Position numbers and translations under genes: made by a program | In this document: positions 33,001 through 45,300 of the stretch, one piece after another | Layout: the number at the start of each line of letters is the position of its first letter | Numbering within the stretch: the first letter of the stretch is position 1 | Notes under the pieces: generated by a model | Told to the model about the DNA's origin: nothing | The model's database searches: none | The model's input: only the letters and a program-made list of their open reading frames with translations | Assembly (NCBI RefSeq): GCF_918797505.1 | Contig: NC_092799.1 | Span: forward strand, 28,334,382 to 28,398,381 | Source: Bemisia tabaci | Lineage: Eukaryota; Arthropoda; Insecta; Hemiptera; Aleyrodidae | DNA: 64,000 nucleotides | Direction of reading: 5' to 3'

Positions 33001-36000
33001 TTGAGGGATACGGAAAGGAGCATAGGTACGTTACGAAATCGTTACGATAGGGGGGAGGGTTCGAAAATGCCAAAAATATGCGTCAAGTACGTTAGGGATG
33101 GTCCCTAAGGCATGATATGAATACGGAGACCAAGATAACTCCTCCTCTTGAACATTAATTCTTTCTTGTTTCTTCTGAAAAGCTTCCAAAATTTCCTGCG
33201 CTTCCCCTATCGCAGGTCTTTTCAGACCGACAGCAAAAGCCTAGCGTGTTATGCGATGTATCGATTGAAATGCCATTCAAACCTAAGAAAAAAGATCGAT
33301 TATTAGGGTGTTCGTAACGAAAACCATAATAATCGATTCTTTACCATAACTTCAAATGGATACCGGACGATTTCAACAGATGCTTCAGTATCGATAGTCG
33401 ATTATCACGCTTCGCCACTGACCAACAGGACCCCACAGACCACAGTTTGAAAGCTATTGAAATTTTCATCTTCTCTGTTTTCAATTTGTCAGGATTAAAT
33501 TTGTCTTTCATCTCCGGCATCTATGGATCTTCCATTGGTTTCACATTGCAGATTGGAGAGGGTGTTAAGAGACTCGTTCCTCTGTCTGCGGTTTTGGCCG
33601 GCTGCGGAGAGGTTTCAGGTATTTGTTCAATATTAATCTAATATTTTTGAACTTTTAAACTTTCGGTTTTATGCCACGGAGTGAGCAAATTTTTTAAATC
33701 AAACTGTATATTATTTTTATGTACGTTCTATTGAATAGGTACTTGGAATTTTTATTACATCAAAGAGCAATCGAACAAACGTGCGTGTGCGAGAAAAGGT
33801 TATACAATACAGTAGAAGAAAGCAAATACAATTAAAGTTGCACTTGCAATCTGGGAATAAGCGTTTAAATGAAATTTATCAATTCAGACAGACTTTGGAA
33901 GCTGGATTTGTATGTATTTGTTATCAAATATTACTGTAAATGATTTTTCTCTCCTGTCTTGGTTTTTACTTTCACTTCAAAAAGTAAAAGATAAAAAATG
34001 AAGGCTTCCAGCAGACCATGTCTGTGCGCGTAGCTCCGAGGCATTACAAAATTCATATTTTTGGAAAAGTAACCTCAATCCAAGGAGATATAACGTCGCT
34101 CCCCTAGCGTAACGGTGCATATTGGATCGAGTCAATAGAAGAAGTCGGACAAAATCAGGAAACCTTGAAAGCTAATATTTACAAGCGTTCTATCGGGGTT
34201 TTCGTAGAATTTACTTTCAGAAACACCCCTTCACACAGAAGTTGTGACGAAATAAAAAATAAAAAAATTTGAAATTCTACCAAAAAAATTCATATCCGAC
34301 CTCTTCTATTAGCTCGTCCCACTTTGCGGCGTACTCGATTTCCGGATGAGCCCCAGGAAGCATGAATTCATATGTAAAACAGGGCTCACGAGGAAATTGA
34401 GATACGCCTTTACGTCAGAGGAGCGACGATAATTGGATATATTTACGCTAAAAGGAACTATGTGCATAGGGGCTCCTTGCAACATAGTTCCTTTTAGCAT
34501 AAACACGTCCAATTCTCAATGAAAAGATTTCTATGGAGTTCAACTGAGAGATCAAATTTTAAGATTTCTGCGAAAAACCCTTCTCGGTGTCCTAAAGAAT
34601 GATATAATTTTTTATTGTTTTTTATGTTAAAAAAGATTTTATTTTTCATGAAATTTTGCCATGCTGGCTCTGTTGTAAATAACCGAATAACTCTGAGATT
34701 TTATTTATCAAGGCCCCTCTTCTCTTCTCTTGGACAACCACATTTAGACTAATTTTTGTATGAATGATGCATTATGTTTCTCACATAAGTAATTAAAATT
34801 GTTCAGGGTTAAATTAAAGTCATTAGGATAATGCAGATGTTAAACATTTATTGTCTAATTAAAATTATCCATTGTCTCTTTTTCAGGAGGGATACTGGGA
34901 AAAATTTTTGGGAAAGTAAATATATTTCGGATCAACATATTTTTTGTTGCTGCTGTGATTATCAACTGTGTCTGTTATTTGATGATATTTTTAAGTTTAC
35001 CTGCGGATGCAAACTTTGGTAACACATATGAAAAAGCTTTTATTGAACCACGGTGAGTATTTTGAAAGGTTTTTTCTCATTAAAATGGTGCGCATTTTTT
35101 CTTTTCCCCCCTCTAGAATGAAATCCCTCTTTTTTTTCAAACGAATTAATCTCCAAATTTAATGTATTCTTTCCTTGTCCAAACTTTTAATTTTGCACTG
35201 CCTTAAAGTGACCCCTACTTTTTAAATTTTTAAATTCTAAACTATAATTGATCTCTCCTCTAAGGTGTTAATTGCTAAGTTGTTAAAAGCACCAGATAAA
35301 CGTAATGTATCTATCAACCTATCCATCGCCGGATTTACCTACTTGCCGCCCATGGGCCCGCCTGTATTTTGGCGCCCTCTTCTCATTCATTTTGAAACAT
35401 CAATAAAAACCATCAAGTTATCGTGCCGGAGGGAGAAGGGTGCATATGTATGACGCGTTCACTCGTGTTGGACACATTTTTTGCGTAAGCCCTGTCAACA
35501 CTACTAGCAAAAGTTCAGTTCCGTAAATCTATCTCTGTGTGGACAAGGCCTTTCATTTGTAAGAAATGAACTAAAAAATTAAGAAAGAAGAAGCATATAG
35601 GTGGTTTAATAATTTTAACTTCCACCGCCGCACCGCGCTGACCACATTGTGTTTGGCGCAATGTGTGAAGTATTCATGTAGTCTTGTAGGCAGTGTGTGT
35701 TTCACGCCGCGCCGACCGCTGTTGCATCGCATCGCACTGTCTTTGGAGCAATGCGTGAAGTATTCATGCAGTCGTGTAGGCGCTAATATGTGTTCATGCC
35801 GATCGCCGCGCCGAGGGCTTCTCTTTTTCATCTCAAGTCCTCGTCATCATTTTATCTCTGCGCCGCGCCGCTCCAGGCCAAGTTACGTGTTTGGTTTCTC
35901 TCTTAACTCAACTAATTAAAGGTGCGCAGTCTTTTGTATCATCGAAATACGACAAAATTAAAAATTAATGAACTCTCAGGAAATGAGAGATTTTGTCACC

Positions 36001-37323
36001 TTTTCTTGTTTGTAATTTTATTCTGAATCCGATTTTTTTGTACCTGCATTTAAAAAAATTGCAAATTTTGCCGCCCCCTAAATCCCTAATTTTGCCGCCA
36101 TGAGCCGCGGTCCATGTGACCACCCCCTTAATCCGGCCCTGAGCCTATCTACCATTTCTTATTTTTATATAAGAAATTGAATTCTGAAGTCTGTGCGAAG
36201 CAAACGACTCACGTACAAACGATAAATCTTTCAAATTTTCAGACCCTGGCTCTTGTTACTGGTGGCTTACTTCCTTGGAGTAGGTGACAGTTTGCTTAAC
36301 ATTCAGATGTACACTTTAGTAGGGTCTCTATATCCTAATGATAGTGCTCCTGCCTTCGGTGTCTTCAAGATTTTACGAGTAAGTCCCAGAGTCAAATTCT
36401 TCTCAAAAAGATCAATTTTAAGGTACCTACCATCTCGGTTATTTTTTCGGAAAAATATTTTGCCCCTGCAAATTATTCATGTGGCCGAGGAAATGATATA
36501 TTTTAAGAGTTGTGTATTTTCATCCTCTCGTATAGTACATTTGACATTCAAGTCATCGATCAACTCAATTTTATGATTTTTGAAATTTTGGGATCGTGTA
36601 CATAGAAGGGTACGTAATAGTAGGGAAAAAATGTTTGACTTTTACTAATAGAATAAGGCAATGATCGTCGGATGGAGCTGTTTGCATCACTGCTCGATAT
36701 ATTTGAAATTTGCCTCTAGAAAACTTCCAAGTACATAAAGAACATAGAAATTTTCGTTCATGTTTATTTTTTTTACAGAAAATTGGACTTAGTTCTATAC
36801 ATACGATTATTAAGTACAATTCTTCGTATTCTATTGAAAAATCCGACTAGCTTTGGGGTAGTATGCAGCTCATTTTTTTTTGGTCGAAGTATAATGTAAT
36901 ATGAAAAAAAGCAATGTGAAATGTAGTCGGATTCCTTTTGATAAAACCATCCAAGAAAAAATGCTGAGAAAGATAACACTAGAATATTGGCCCAAATATT
37001 TTAGTAACGGAATGGTAGATTGGTGCTATACGCGCCTAATCCAAAACGGTCATCAAAGCCAAAGATATCAAAAGTCAGAATCAGAGTAAAAGCTGAAAAT
37101 TCGACCAGACAAACCCTTGAAATATTTTCATTTCGGTTTAATTACAAAACAATATTTTTTACAATTTCAGAGTGTCTTCACCGCCGCTAGTTTCTACTAT
37201 AGCCGCTACTTACCCCTGCCAACTCAACTGCTGATTTTGACGATTTTTGGAGCCCTGGGTATGATTACATTCAATGTAATGAACGTAACCTATGAACGGA
37301 GAAAAGTAGCGGACAAATGTTGA
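27073..37323 (+). CDS. MFSD11-like (UNC93 family) transporter, gene B, 8 exons
   Basis: Exons: 27073-27159, 28809-28978, 30095-30271, 32193-32452, 33493-33618, 34887-35052, 36243-36378, 37171-37323. Every exon length and intron phase equals gene A, and the spliced frame is 1275 nt (424 residues, TGA stop). It opens MDSRTINICGVGICQLLLF with the first helix at residues 7-27. The hydrophilic loop RDVQESRKESKPDTPVQALK (about 190-212) lies between the two six-helix halves. GVGDSLLNIQ and DSAPAFGVFKILR (residues 340-374) are the strongest MFSD11 signatures. The tail HERRK/YERRK-type end is cytosolic by family topology. A poly(A) signal AATAAA lies near 37463. Its DNA is duplicated as gene C. Substrate is unknown. 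Confidence 0.9.
27439..27691. mobile_element. CGACGG-family MITE, intact copy 2
   Basis: 253 bp with TIRs CGACGGTGAAACTACCAAAC, flanked by ATAT on both sides. It lies in intron 1 of gene B. The corresponding intron of gene C lacks it, as well as about 1 kb of neighbouring sequence. Confidence 0.85.
27708..27829. mobile_element. Small palindromic MITE with GAGATACGCCC arms
   Basis: GGGCGTATCTCGATTTCC (about 27717) pairs with GAAATTGAGATACGCCC (about 27785), and the tips are CCTCTAACGTAAG and CTTACGTCAGAGG. Related sequence lies near 34310-34430 and 55650-55765, in intron 5 of B and C. Confidence 0.55.
29527..29700. mobile_element. Palindromic MITE, AGCATAAATACGTCCAATTG family
   Basis: GCAATTGGACACATTTATGC and AGCATAAATACGTCCAATTG form the arms around GTTTTGCGTAC. 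The orthologous copy in gene C is at about 40580-40735. Shorter family members are at 34434-34514 (B) and 55767-55857 (C). Confidence 0.65.
33234..33420. mobile_element. hAT-like palindromic MITE in gene B intron 4
   Basis: The left end is eroded; the right ends CTTCGCCACTG. It is flanked by ACCGACAG and ACCAACAG (7 of 8). The same insertion at the same site in gene C (45829-49552) shows it predates the B/C duplication. In C it is interrupted by a later element. Confidence 0.75.
34434..34514. repeat. Short palindromic MITE in gene B intron 5
   Basis: AATTGGATATATTTACGCTA and AGGAACTATG on the left pair with CATAGTTCCTTTTAGC and CACGTCCAATT on the right. The same copy lies in gene C intron 5 at 55767-55857. 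Confidence 0.6.
35324..36141. mobile_element. hAT-like non-autonomous element, second full copy
   Basis: 818 bp in the opposite orientation to the copy at 4094. The right end reads TTAATCCGGCCCTG and the left CATCGCCGGATTTAC. Flanking duplications AACCTATC and AGCCTATC match at 7 of 8. It lies in intron 6 of gene B; gene C has only a 154-bp intron there, so it inserted after duplication or was lost from C. Confidence 0.8.
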
Positions 37324-38168
37324 TGATTTGAATTTCTGTCAAGCCCATTGTAAATTTTAAGCCAATTTAAAGTTTAAGTCATCTAAGTTATGAACATGCA
37401 TGGAGCAAATGTTATCATTCAGTTCATCAATTAAATTTTCATTCGCAATCGTATCTTAAATTAATAAAGAAAAAAATCTGCCCTTTCACGAGAACATTTT
37501 TATTTATTTATTAATTTTATTTTAATTTATATTTAGACATGTGTACAAGCGAAACCCATAAGTGGGACTACGACACAAGTCAAGAGGAGCCCCCCCCCCC
37601 CCCCCGCCCACCATCAACTAACAATTATTTACAGTAAAATAAGCTAAATAACGTCATAAAAAGCATGTACATACATAGAAGTTGTTCCTACAACGCGCTT
37701 TTGCGTTTGCCACACCCAAATTCCACATTTGCCAATCTTTTCATGCAAAAAGCATGTTCATTGAAAAATTCTATTTGCCAAACAAAAATTCTTGAAGATC
37801 GTAAAATGCCCTAGCTAGCAGAAAATTTCGTAATAGAGAAAAGCTATTTTTCCGTCGAAGAGCTGTTCCTTGATACTCCAGGGCAGAGCATTTACCATCT
37901 GGATACTTGAAAATTTGAAAACTTGCTCTGATCTTTTCAGCCAATTGTTTTCTTCTTTTTGATGTCTCTATGTCTTCTGTTATAGTTATGAGACGATAAG
38001 AGCTCAGAGAGAGACACCAGTCCTTTTTATTTTTTCAAATTTAATACGTTTGGAAGATCAGCTTAAATAAAAGTTCTTGAGATCATAAATTGAATAAACG
38101 AGGGATAGGGAACACTATCACATTGCGACTTTTATTGAAGAACAGGTAGTACATCGAAAGATTTTTAG
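37324..38168. other. 3' flank of gene B, end of the duplicated unit
   Basis: Homologous to 57984-58826 downstream of gene C. The homology stops abruptly after AAGATTTTTA (38167 in B, about 58826 in C). It includes a low-complexity C run near 37591-37605. No gene is seen; this is probably 3' untranslated and flanking sequence. Confidence 0.6.
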
Positions 38169-38170
38169 CA

Positions 38171-38353
38171 AATCCCGACAACAAAACAAACATAATTGCT
38201 CTGATAGGAAATCAAATGATATCTAATGGATGTGAAGTTGAGAACACCAAAGGAGATGCTGATATGGACGTTGTTAAAGAAGGAGTCAAATCATACTCTT
38301 ACATTCCTGTCAATGTCAACGGAGCCACCGATATCAATTTGCAAAAGCTGTAA
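38171..38353 (+). pseudogene. Transposon-type coding fragment at the duplication edge
   Basis: An open frame of 60 codons with no ATG start, closed by TAA at 38351. It contains MISNGCEVENTKGDADMDVV and VNVNGATDIN. The spacing of G-D-A-D-x-D-V-V followed by V-x-G-x-x-T-D-I resembles the PIN/XPG-like segment of transposon-associated insect proteins of unknown function. This is recognition from memory and not a proven match. It starts three bases after the point where homology between the B and C 3' flanks ends, so a transposable element may have marked or mediated the breakpoint. Confidence 0.4.
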
Positions 38354-38985
38354 AAGCTCATTCATTCTAGATGTGAAAAGTTCAATTTAATATTATTTTT
38401 TTTCATTTCGGTGTAAAATTAATTGTTTAATTGCGAAATGCACATAACGGCCGACGAGGGGTCATTCACAGAAGATGACCGAAATCATGGGCTCATTTTA
38501 ACCTCGTGTTACACAGCAACAAAGTGTCGCAAAATATTGTGTGAGCACTCATTTATGCGTAAGTTGCATTTTCTTTTAAAAGGTTCTCAGCTTTTCCTGA
38601 GAAAACCCAATATTTTTGGTGAAAAGTGATGATAACTGCCGAATAACACGATGTTTTGTAAAATTGTCGGAATTTAATGCTCTTTTCCGTTCTCTGTAAC
38701 TAGAGAACGAATTATCGTAGAGTGTTGTGCGACTACTCATTTTAAAGCATATTTATTATACTTTCAAAAAAGTTCTCTGCATTTTTTGCGGAAACCCGAT
38801 ACTTTTCTTCAAAAATGGAAAAATACTTATCTAAAAAAAAACCGCAAATTTTTTAGTGCATTTTAGCGTTTTGGGGCCATTTCCCTCCTTCCGGTCATCG
38901 GATCGTGTCGAACTTTTAGTATGTTGTTTAGGTACTATAACTAGAGAGATTCCCGCAAAAAAACCTTTTCTTGAAATGTATTCCG
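38354..38985. other. Spacer between duplicated units B and C
   Basis: Unique AT-rich sequence, not homologous to either unit. No gene is recognised. It carries two loosely repeated segments containing GAGCACTCATTTATGC and TTCTCAGC-type text (about 38540 and 38730). Confidence 0.4.
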
Positions 38986-39372
38986 GGTCAATTTTTTTTA
39001 TATATATTGAGATCGAGGAAAGCGTTTTTCTAAATTAACCATCGAAGCAGTCAAGATCATTTAGCCATGATGCTTATATTCCCGGTTATATTCTCAGCTT
39101 ATGTTCTCGGTTAAAGGCGTAGGCCTGCGCTGTAGCACCGTAATTTTTTCACGAATGAGAATTATATTTATCGCCAGACTTCTGCTAAAATCAAATTATC
39201 AAGTTATCAAGTTCAAAGTTCGACTGTGTGATACCTACATGTGATCCCCCTTTCAATTCATCGATGAGTTTGCAAAGAGGAATGAACTTATGTATAATCT
39301 GTCAAATTCTATGTCTGCCCTCAAAATGTTCCTCTAATAGTTAGTTTTAAAAGAATTACCAGCAATTTTGCT

Positions 39373-42300
39373 ATGGATAGCCGTACAATTAATATATGTG
39401 GTGTGGGAATTTGTCAATTACTACTCTTCTCCGGCTATTTTGCTTTGTTGGATCTTCAGGTATTAATTTGCGTTTACTGTTTCATTGATTTTTCACTTAT
39501 CTCTTATCATCAAGGAGTTTGTAGTGAAAGCTGTCAGTATAAACCCTGAATGCGGCAATGTCCAATAAAAAAAAAAAAAACTGGGTTTACGTCATTTTCG
39601 GATTGCACTGCACGTACCAGAAGGTACTTCAGACCTTAAGTTTTCCGTAATTTTTAATCGTTTCCAACAGAATCAAAGCCCTTTAAATTAGAATTTTCGT
39701 TATCGCTTTTAATAATTTTCTAATGTCTTCGTCACTTCGTATTCTTCACATAGTGTTGAATGTCGCGAGATGACTTTTGCAATTAAGTAAAAAATTTAGG
39801 TAATTTTATAATAGCCTTTTTAACTAATTAAATGATCTTGCGCATCAATTTCCAATTGCAGAAAACCTTATTAGCGAGTGCGCACGATGACAACCCTAAT
39901 TTCAACGTTGATGGATACACTCTTTCCGGAGTTATATACACATCTTTCTCGCTCAGTGTACTCCTCACTCCCTCAGTTATTTCATCCATTGGTCCCCGAT
40001 TGACGATGTTTATTGGAGCTCTATGCTATTTGTAAGTGTATTTCAACCTTCGTCCTAGAATATATCAGAACCGCAATGAAAGTACGCTTTTTGCACACAG
40101 GAGATATGATCAATTATTAGACTTTGTAAGATAAAATCACACAAGAATCTCGCTAAACACATCCAAAAAGTCCGCGATCCGCGTAATTCTTATCACAAGT
40201 TCTCAAATTTCCCGCATCCTGAATTACTTAATGCTCCGTTGACGGAGACCAGGTTTGTCTAGAGAGTTCAGAAAAAACTGGAATCTGTTTTCAATCTTTC
40301 ATGCGTATGATTCCAATCGTTCTAAGCATTTAATATCATCTTTTGCCATTTAAAGAGAAAATGAATGCTTTCAGATGAAAGAGGAGACCTTGTAAAAGCG
40401 AGATTGATAACAGTTTGTGACAAGGTTATTGAGGTTTGATTTATAACCAGGGAATGTCGTTTTGATGAAATATAAAACCGCGAAACTTTCAAAACTCATG
40501 AATTTCTCTACCTTATCTTAGACGAACATTCACATTGCATGCAATGCATACTTTGATAGGCCTCTGTAGCTCCGAGTTGGGACTCGAGAGTGACTTCGTG
40601 AGTTGCAATTGGACACATTTATGCCAAAAGGAACTATGTGCATAGGGTTTTGCGTGCAACATAGTTCCTTTTAGCATAAATACGTCCAATTGCAACTCGC
40701 AGCTCGCTGCAGCAGATAGGCAGGAGTCTATCAACGCATATGCCCATCTAAAATAAGGCAAAGGAATAAGCGAGTCTTAACATTTCTGCGACTTTTCATT
40801 CAAGTAAAATAATTTGCGAAATTTTTTATTTTCTATAGTTAGGTTTTCTTACATCCATAATACGTGGGCATATGGCTTAAAAGTCTGTCCATTTATCCGT
40901 ACATCTTGTGTGCGACAGAACTATTTTAGGGCAAAGTTTGAGCTTCAGAATGAGCAAGTTAGTTCTTATAAAACAAGAGCTAAAACGAATTCTTCCGACG
41001 ATGCAGATCATCCATACTGACTCAGAATGACGATTTTCAGATGAATCAACATACAGGGTTATTCAAAAGTTACGCACCACTGGCCATAACTTTAGTTCTA
41101 ATTATGATATCGATTTGCGGTTTGTGGCGTCCTTCCTCATATCGAGGGGGAAACTTTTTGAGGTACTTTTCAGTTCTTCACCCCCCCCCCCCCAGGGGGA
41201 GGGGGGGCGGGGGGCAACTCAAAAATTTCAAATGGCAACCCCCATCATGTGATACATCGTTAGAAAGAGCATGAAAAAATAAAATTTTTGGCGCAAACCG
41301 GAAGTCGATCTGATCCCCCTGTCAAAAGTTAGGGGGGTCCAAAGGTTATTTAGGGGGTCCGTGCCTTCATTTTTTAGAGTAGCTTCGGCGGCTCTTGGGC
41401 ATACCGTTTCTCTTTTCAAAGAGTCCTCGAATACTCCAAGTCTGATACCGAAGTCTTCATATTGCCCCCGGGCCACCAAAGCCCCCCCGTAGGGGGGGAT
41501 GGGCCTGTTGCAATGAAACATTGCATTAAAATGCGAAAAGTCACAGAAGAGCTTCAAACTTAGCATCAAATCCGAGTGGAACTTCTTGCCGATGTTAACG
41601 CAAACGCAGCCTGCGACTTTAAAGTGAGTTTTCAAAACTCTTAGCCCCCTGCCCCCCTCATTTTTGGTTGCAGAGCGGGTAAAAACCGGGAAATTCACTA
41701 CAAACAATGCCCGAAACTAATGTCCAACTTGAGGAGGACCCTTGAAACGTTGCGATCAGTCGGAGCATTGGAATACAAGGACTGCCACCCCTTTAAAGTG
41801 CGGAAACATCCAAAACACCCCCGCTGCCCCCCTCATTTTTCGTTGCGGAGCGGGTAAAAACCGGGAAAATCGCCAGAAATGATGGACCGGTTCTTACCAG
41901 CTCTGCAACGAAAAAAGAGGGGGGCAGCGGGGGTTTTATGGATGTTTCCGTCCTTAAAGTGGGCGGCAGTTCCTAAGTTGCAGTTCTCCGACTGAGCGCA
42001 ACGTTTCAAGGGTTCTCGTCAAGTTCTACAGTGGTTTCGGGCATCATTTCTGGCGATTTTCCCGGTTTTTACCCGCTCCGCAACGAAAAATGAGGGGGGC
42101 AGCGGGGGTGTTTTGGATGTTTCCGTACTTTAAGGGGGTGGCAGTCCTTGTATTCCAATGCTCCGACTGATCGCAACGTTTCAAGGGTCCTCCTCAAGTT
42201 GGACATTAGTTTCGGGCATTATTTGTAGTGAATTTCCCGGTTTTTACCCGCTCTGCAACCAAAAATGAGGGGGGCAGGGGGCTAAGAGTTTTGAAAACTC

Positions 42301-45300
42301 ACTTTAAAGTCGCAGGCTGCGTTTGCGTTAACATCGGCAAGAAGTTCCACTCGGATTTGATGCTAAGTTTGAAGCTCTTCTGTGACTTTTCGCATTTTAA
42401 TGCAATGTTTCATTGTAACAGGCCCAATCCCCCCCCCCCCCCTACGGGGGGGGCTGTGGTGGCCCGGGGGCAATATGAAGACTTCGGTATCAGACTTGGA
42501 GTATTCGAGGACTCTTTGAAAAGAGAAACGGTATGTCCAAGAGCCGCTGAAGCTACTCTAAAAAATGAAGGTACGGACCCCCTAAATAACCTTTGGACCC
42601 CCCTAACTTTTGACAGGGGGATCAGATCGACTTCCGGTTTGCGCCAAAAATTTTATTTTTTCATGCTCTTTCTAACGATGTATCACATGATGGGGGTTGC
42701 CATTTGAAATTTTTGAGTTGCCCCCCGCCCCCCCCTCCCCCTGGGGGGGGGGGGGGTGAAGAACTGAAAAGTACCTCAAAAAGTTTCCCCCTCGATATGA
42801 GGAAGGACGCCACAAACCGAAAATCGATATCATAATTAGAACTAAAGTTATGGCCAGTGGTGCGTAACTTTTGAATAACCCTGTATTTTTCATTCTCTTT
42901 CTTTGTATTTTATTTGAAAATATTTGAACAGTTGATTATAATTTTAATTTCATAGAGCCCCTCCCGTGGCAATGTACCTAGAGAATAGTTGGCTTCTATA
43001 CGTAGCCTTTTCACTTAAGGGCATTGGTGGAGCTCTAACGTGGACTGCAAGTTCAAATTATTTGGTGCTGAACTCTACCGAACAAACACTTGCACGAAAC
43101 ATGGCTTTGTTTTGGTTCTTTTTCGCATGCGGGTGAGTGATACTTTCTATTCTAGTCAAATTAAGAGGAGTTGATTGGGTATTCAATTTTGGGAGCACAT
43201 CATTGATGTGAACATAAGAGTATTTTACCGCATATAATATAAATGTTTCTACTAAATCGATAAACAAGTACATTTCAAAATTTAAGGTGATTTCCTCCGA
43301 CGTAAATAGTCTAGTTGCAGATCATCGAAATTAATTAACTGAGTATCTAAATAGATCTCGCATATACTTTTAAGTGGACCGCGTCTAGCCGAAAGAACCA
43401 AGCCACATCTGCTATCGTCAAATTTAATGGAGAAATTTAATTTTTTTCAAGAGTACGTTTATGCAGATTTTTGTTTAAAGTTTTAGGGAATTTTCTCCGT
43501 GCTATGCAGATAATTCGATGGAATTTGTAAAGAAAATCCGCAAAATCGTTTTCACCAAAAAAATTAAATTACCCAGCTAAGGTGATAATATCGGTTGTGA
43601 AGTGGTTCCGTCCTGCTGAACACGGTCCAATTCCCCAAGAAAAACTCAGCAATATGATCCGCTACGGATCAACTAATAGCAGGAGCGTTTAAAATAATCA
43701 ATTCTACGACACTACCTAGTCGCAAATTTAGACGTAAAAAATTGGAAAATAGCTTAGTCGTATCGAAGAAATGAGTCACAATTACACATGCTAGTCGCTT
43801 TTAAAAATACTGTGTTATAGTGAATGTTCATCTAGGTATGAAATACATTTGTGTGACCTTTGAATTTTTTTTATTATGTGTCACAAAAGTTTCATCGCCA
43901 TTTCTCGTAACAGCAAATTAATGAAGGTATGGCAAAAGGCCTGCGGATTGTGCGAGCTCGAAGATCGTATGTTTAAATTTCTGCAGCAATCCCTCCACGT
44001 AGAAAGAGTGCTTTTTCTATCCAAGGAAAATTGGTAATATTAAAGTAGTGGCTGTAGCGTATTTGGTAAAATTTTAAATCAGTAAGTAGCTCGACATCTT
44101 TATACAGCGCAGGGTTGAAATTGAGATCGCAAAAAGTCCTTGTATTATTCAACCACGGCGGTCAATGTTACCAAACTTTTCAAACTTTCGGACGATTATT
44201 TCTGGACAATCGGCACTTAGTTAGGAAAAAGACAACACTGCACATTTCAGAATGTTTTTGAGAGTGTGTTGTTGTGAAAAAAAAAAGAACATGCTTGACA
44301 CTAACTTTGTGAAATTGTAAAAACTTGTAACGCGTATGTACACTCGGATTTTCAATTATTTGTCCTGTCACTCGTACATTTTTGTAAAATGTTGAATTGT
44401 TTGAGTCAATTTTGCAACCTTGGAATCGAGTTACGTTTCTTTGTCCAGCCCAGGAAACGACGAATTCTATTGTGAGGTCACCTTAGAGACCTATTAACAT
44501 TACCTTTCGGCAAGTACTACCTGCGTTTTTAATTTGGTTTGCTCAAACGAGGGTCGGTGAAAAGATTTTTTAGACACACTATGCTATATATATTTTGAAA
44601 AAGGGAAAAAGTAGATTCCTACAAGCTCTCATTTAAGATCTAAACAATGTACATTTTCATTCTACTCTATCTTTTTCATTGTTAGATATTTCCCGGGCAA
44701 CCTGTTCACATACTTCGCATTCAAAAGTGTGACGGTAAAGATTGATGAATCCACAAGGCACCTTGTCTTATTCGTAATGGCCGGATTCATAGCTGTAGGA
44801 GCTTTTGCGCACCTGTTTCTCAGAGATGTTCAAGAAAGTAGGAAAAAATCAAATGCTGACACGCCTTTGCAAGCATTGAAAAGGACTTCAAACATAGCAT
44901 TATCAAGGAATACAGCTGTGCTTCTTTTAGCTTTTGGATACGTAGGTATGGAAAAAGCCACTTCTTGATGAAAATTTCTGTGCTTCTTATGCATATGTAG
45001 CAAGCTCACTCTCTAATGTTGGGGTCATCTCTTAAGTATATAACACTTAAGAATTTTTGCTGTCCTTTTCAGCGTTACTTAACGATTTTGAGTGATTTTT
45101 CTCGACATTTAACCCACCACGGCGCCCTCTAGCAAGTAGGTATCACGCGTCACGGCGTTTTGGTCAACTTCTTGACCCCTTCCCTCCCCTGTAAGGCACC
45201 CGTAAAACAACCTCTCACTATCCACTATTAGTAACGATGACCTGACCCAACTCCCCCCCTTCCCCCCATTTTTATAAATGACGGAGAAAGCTTGAAATAT

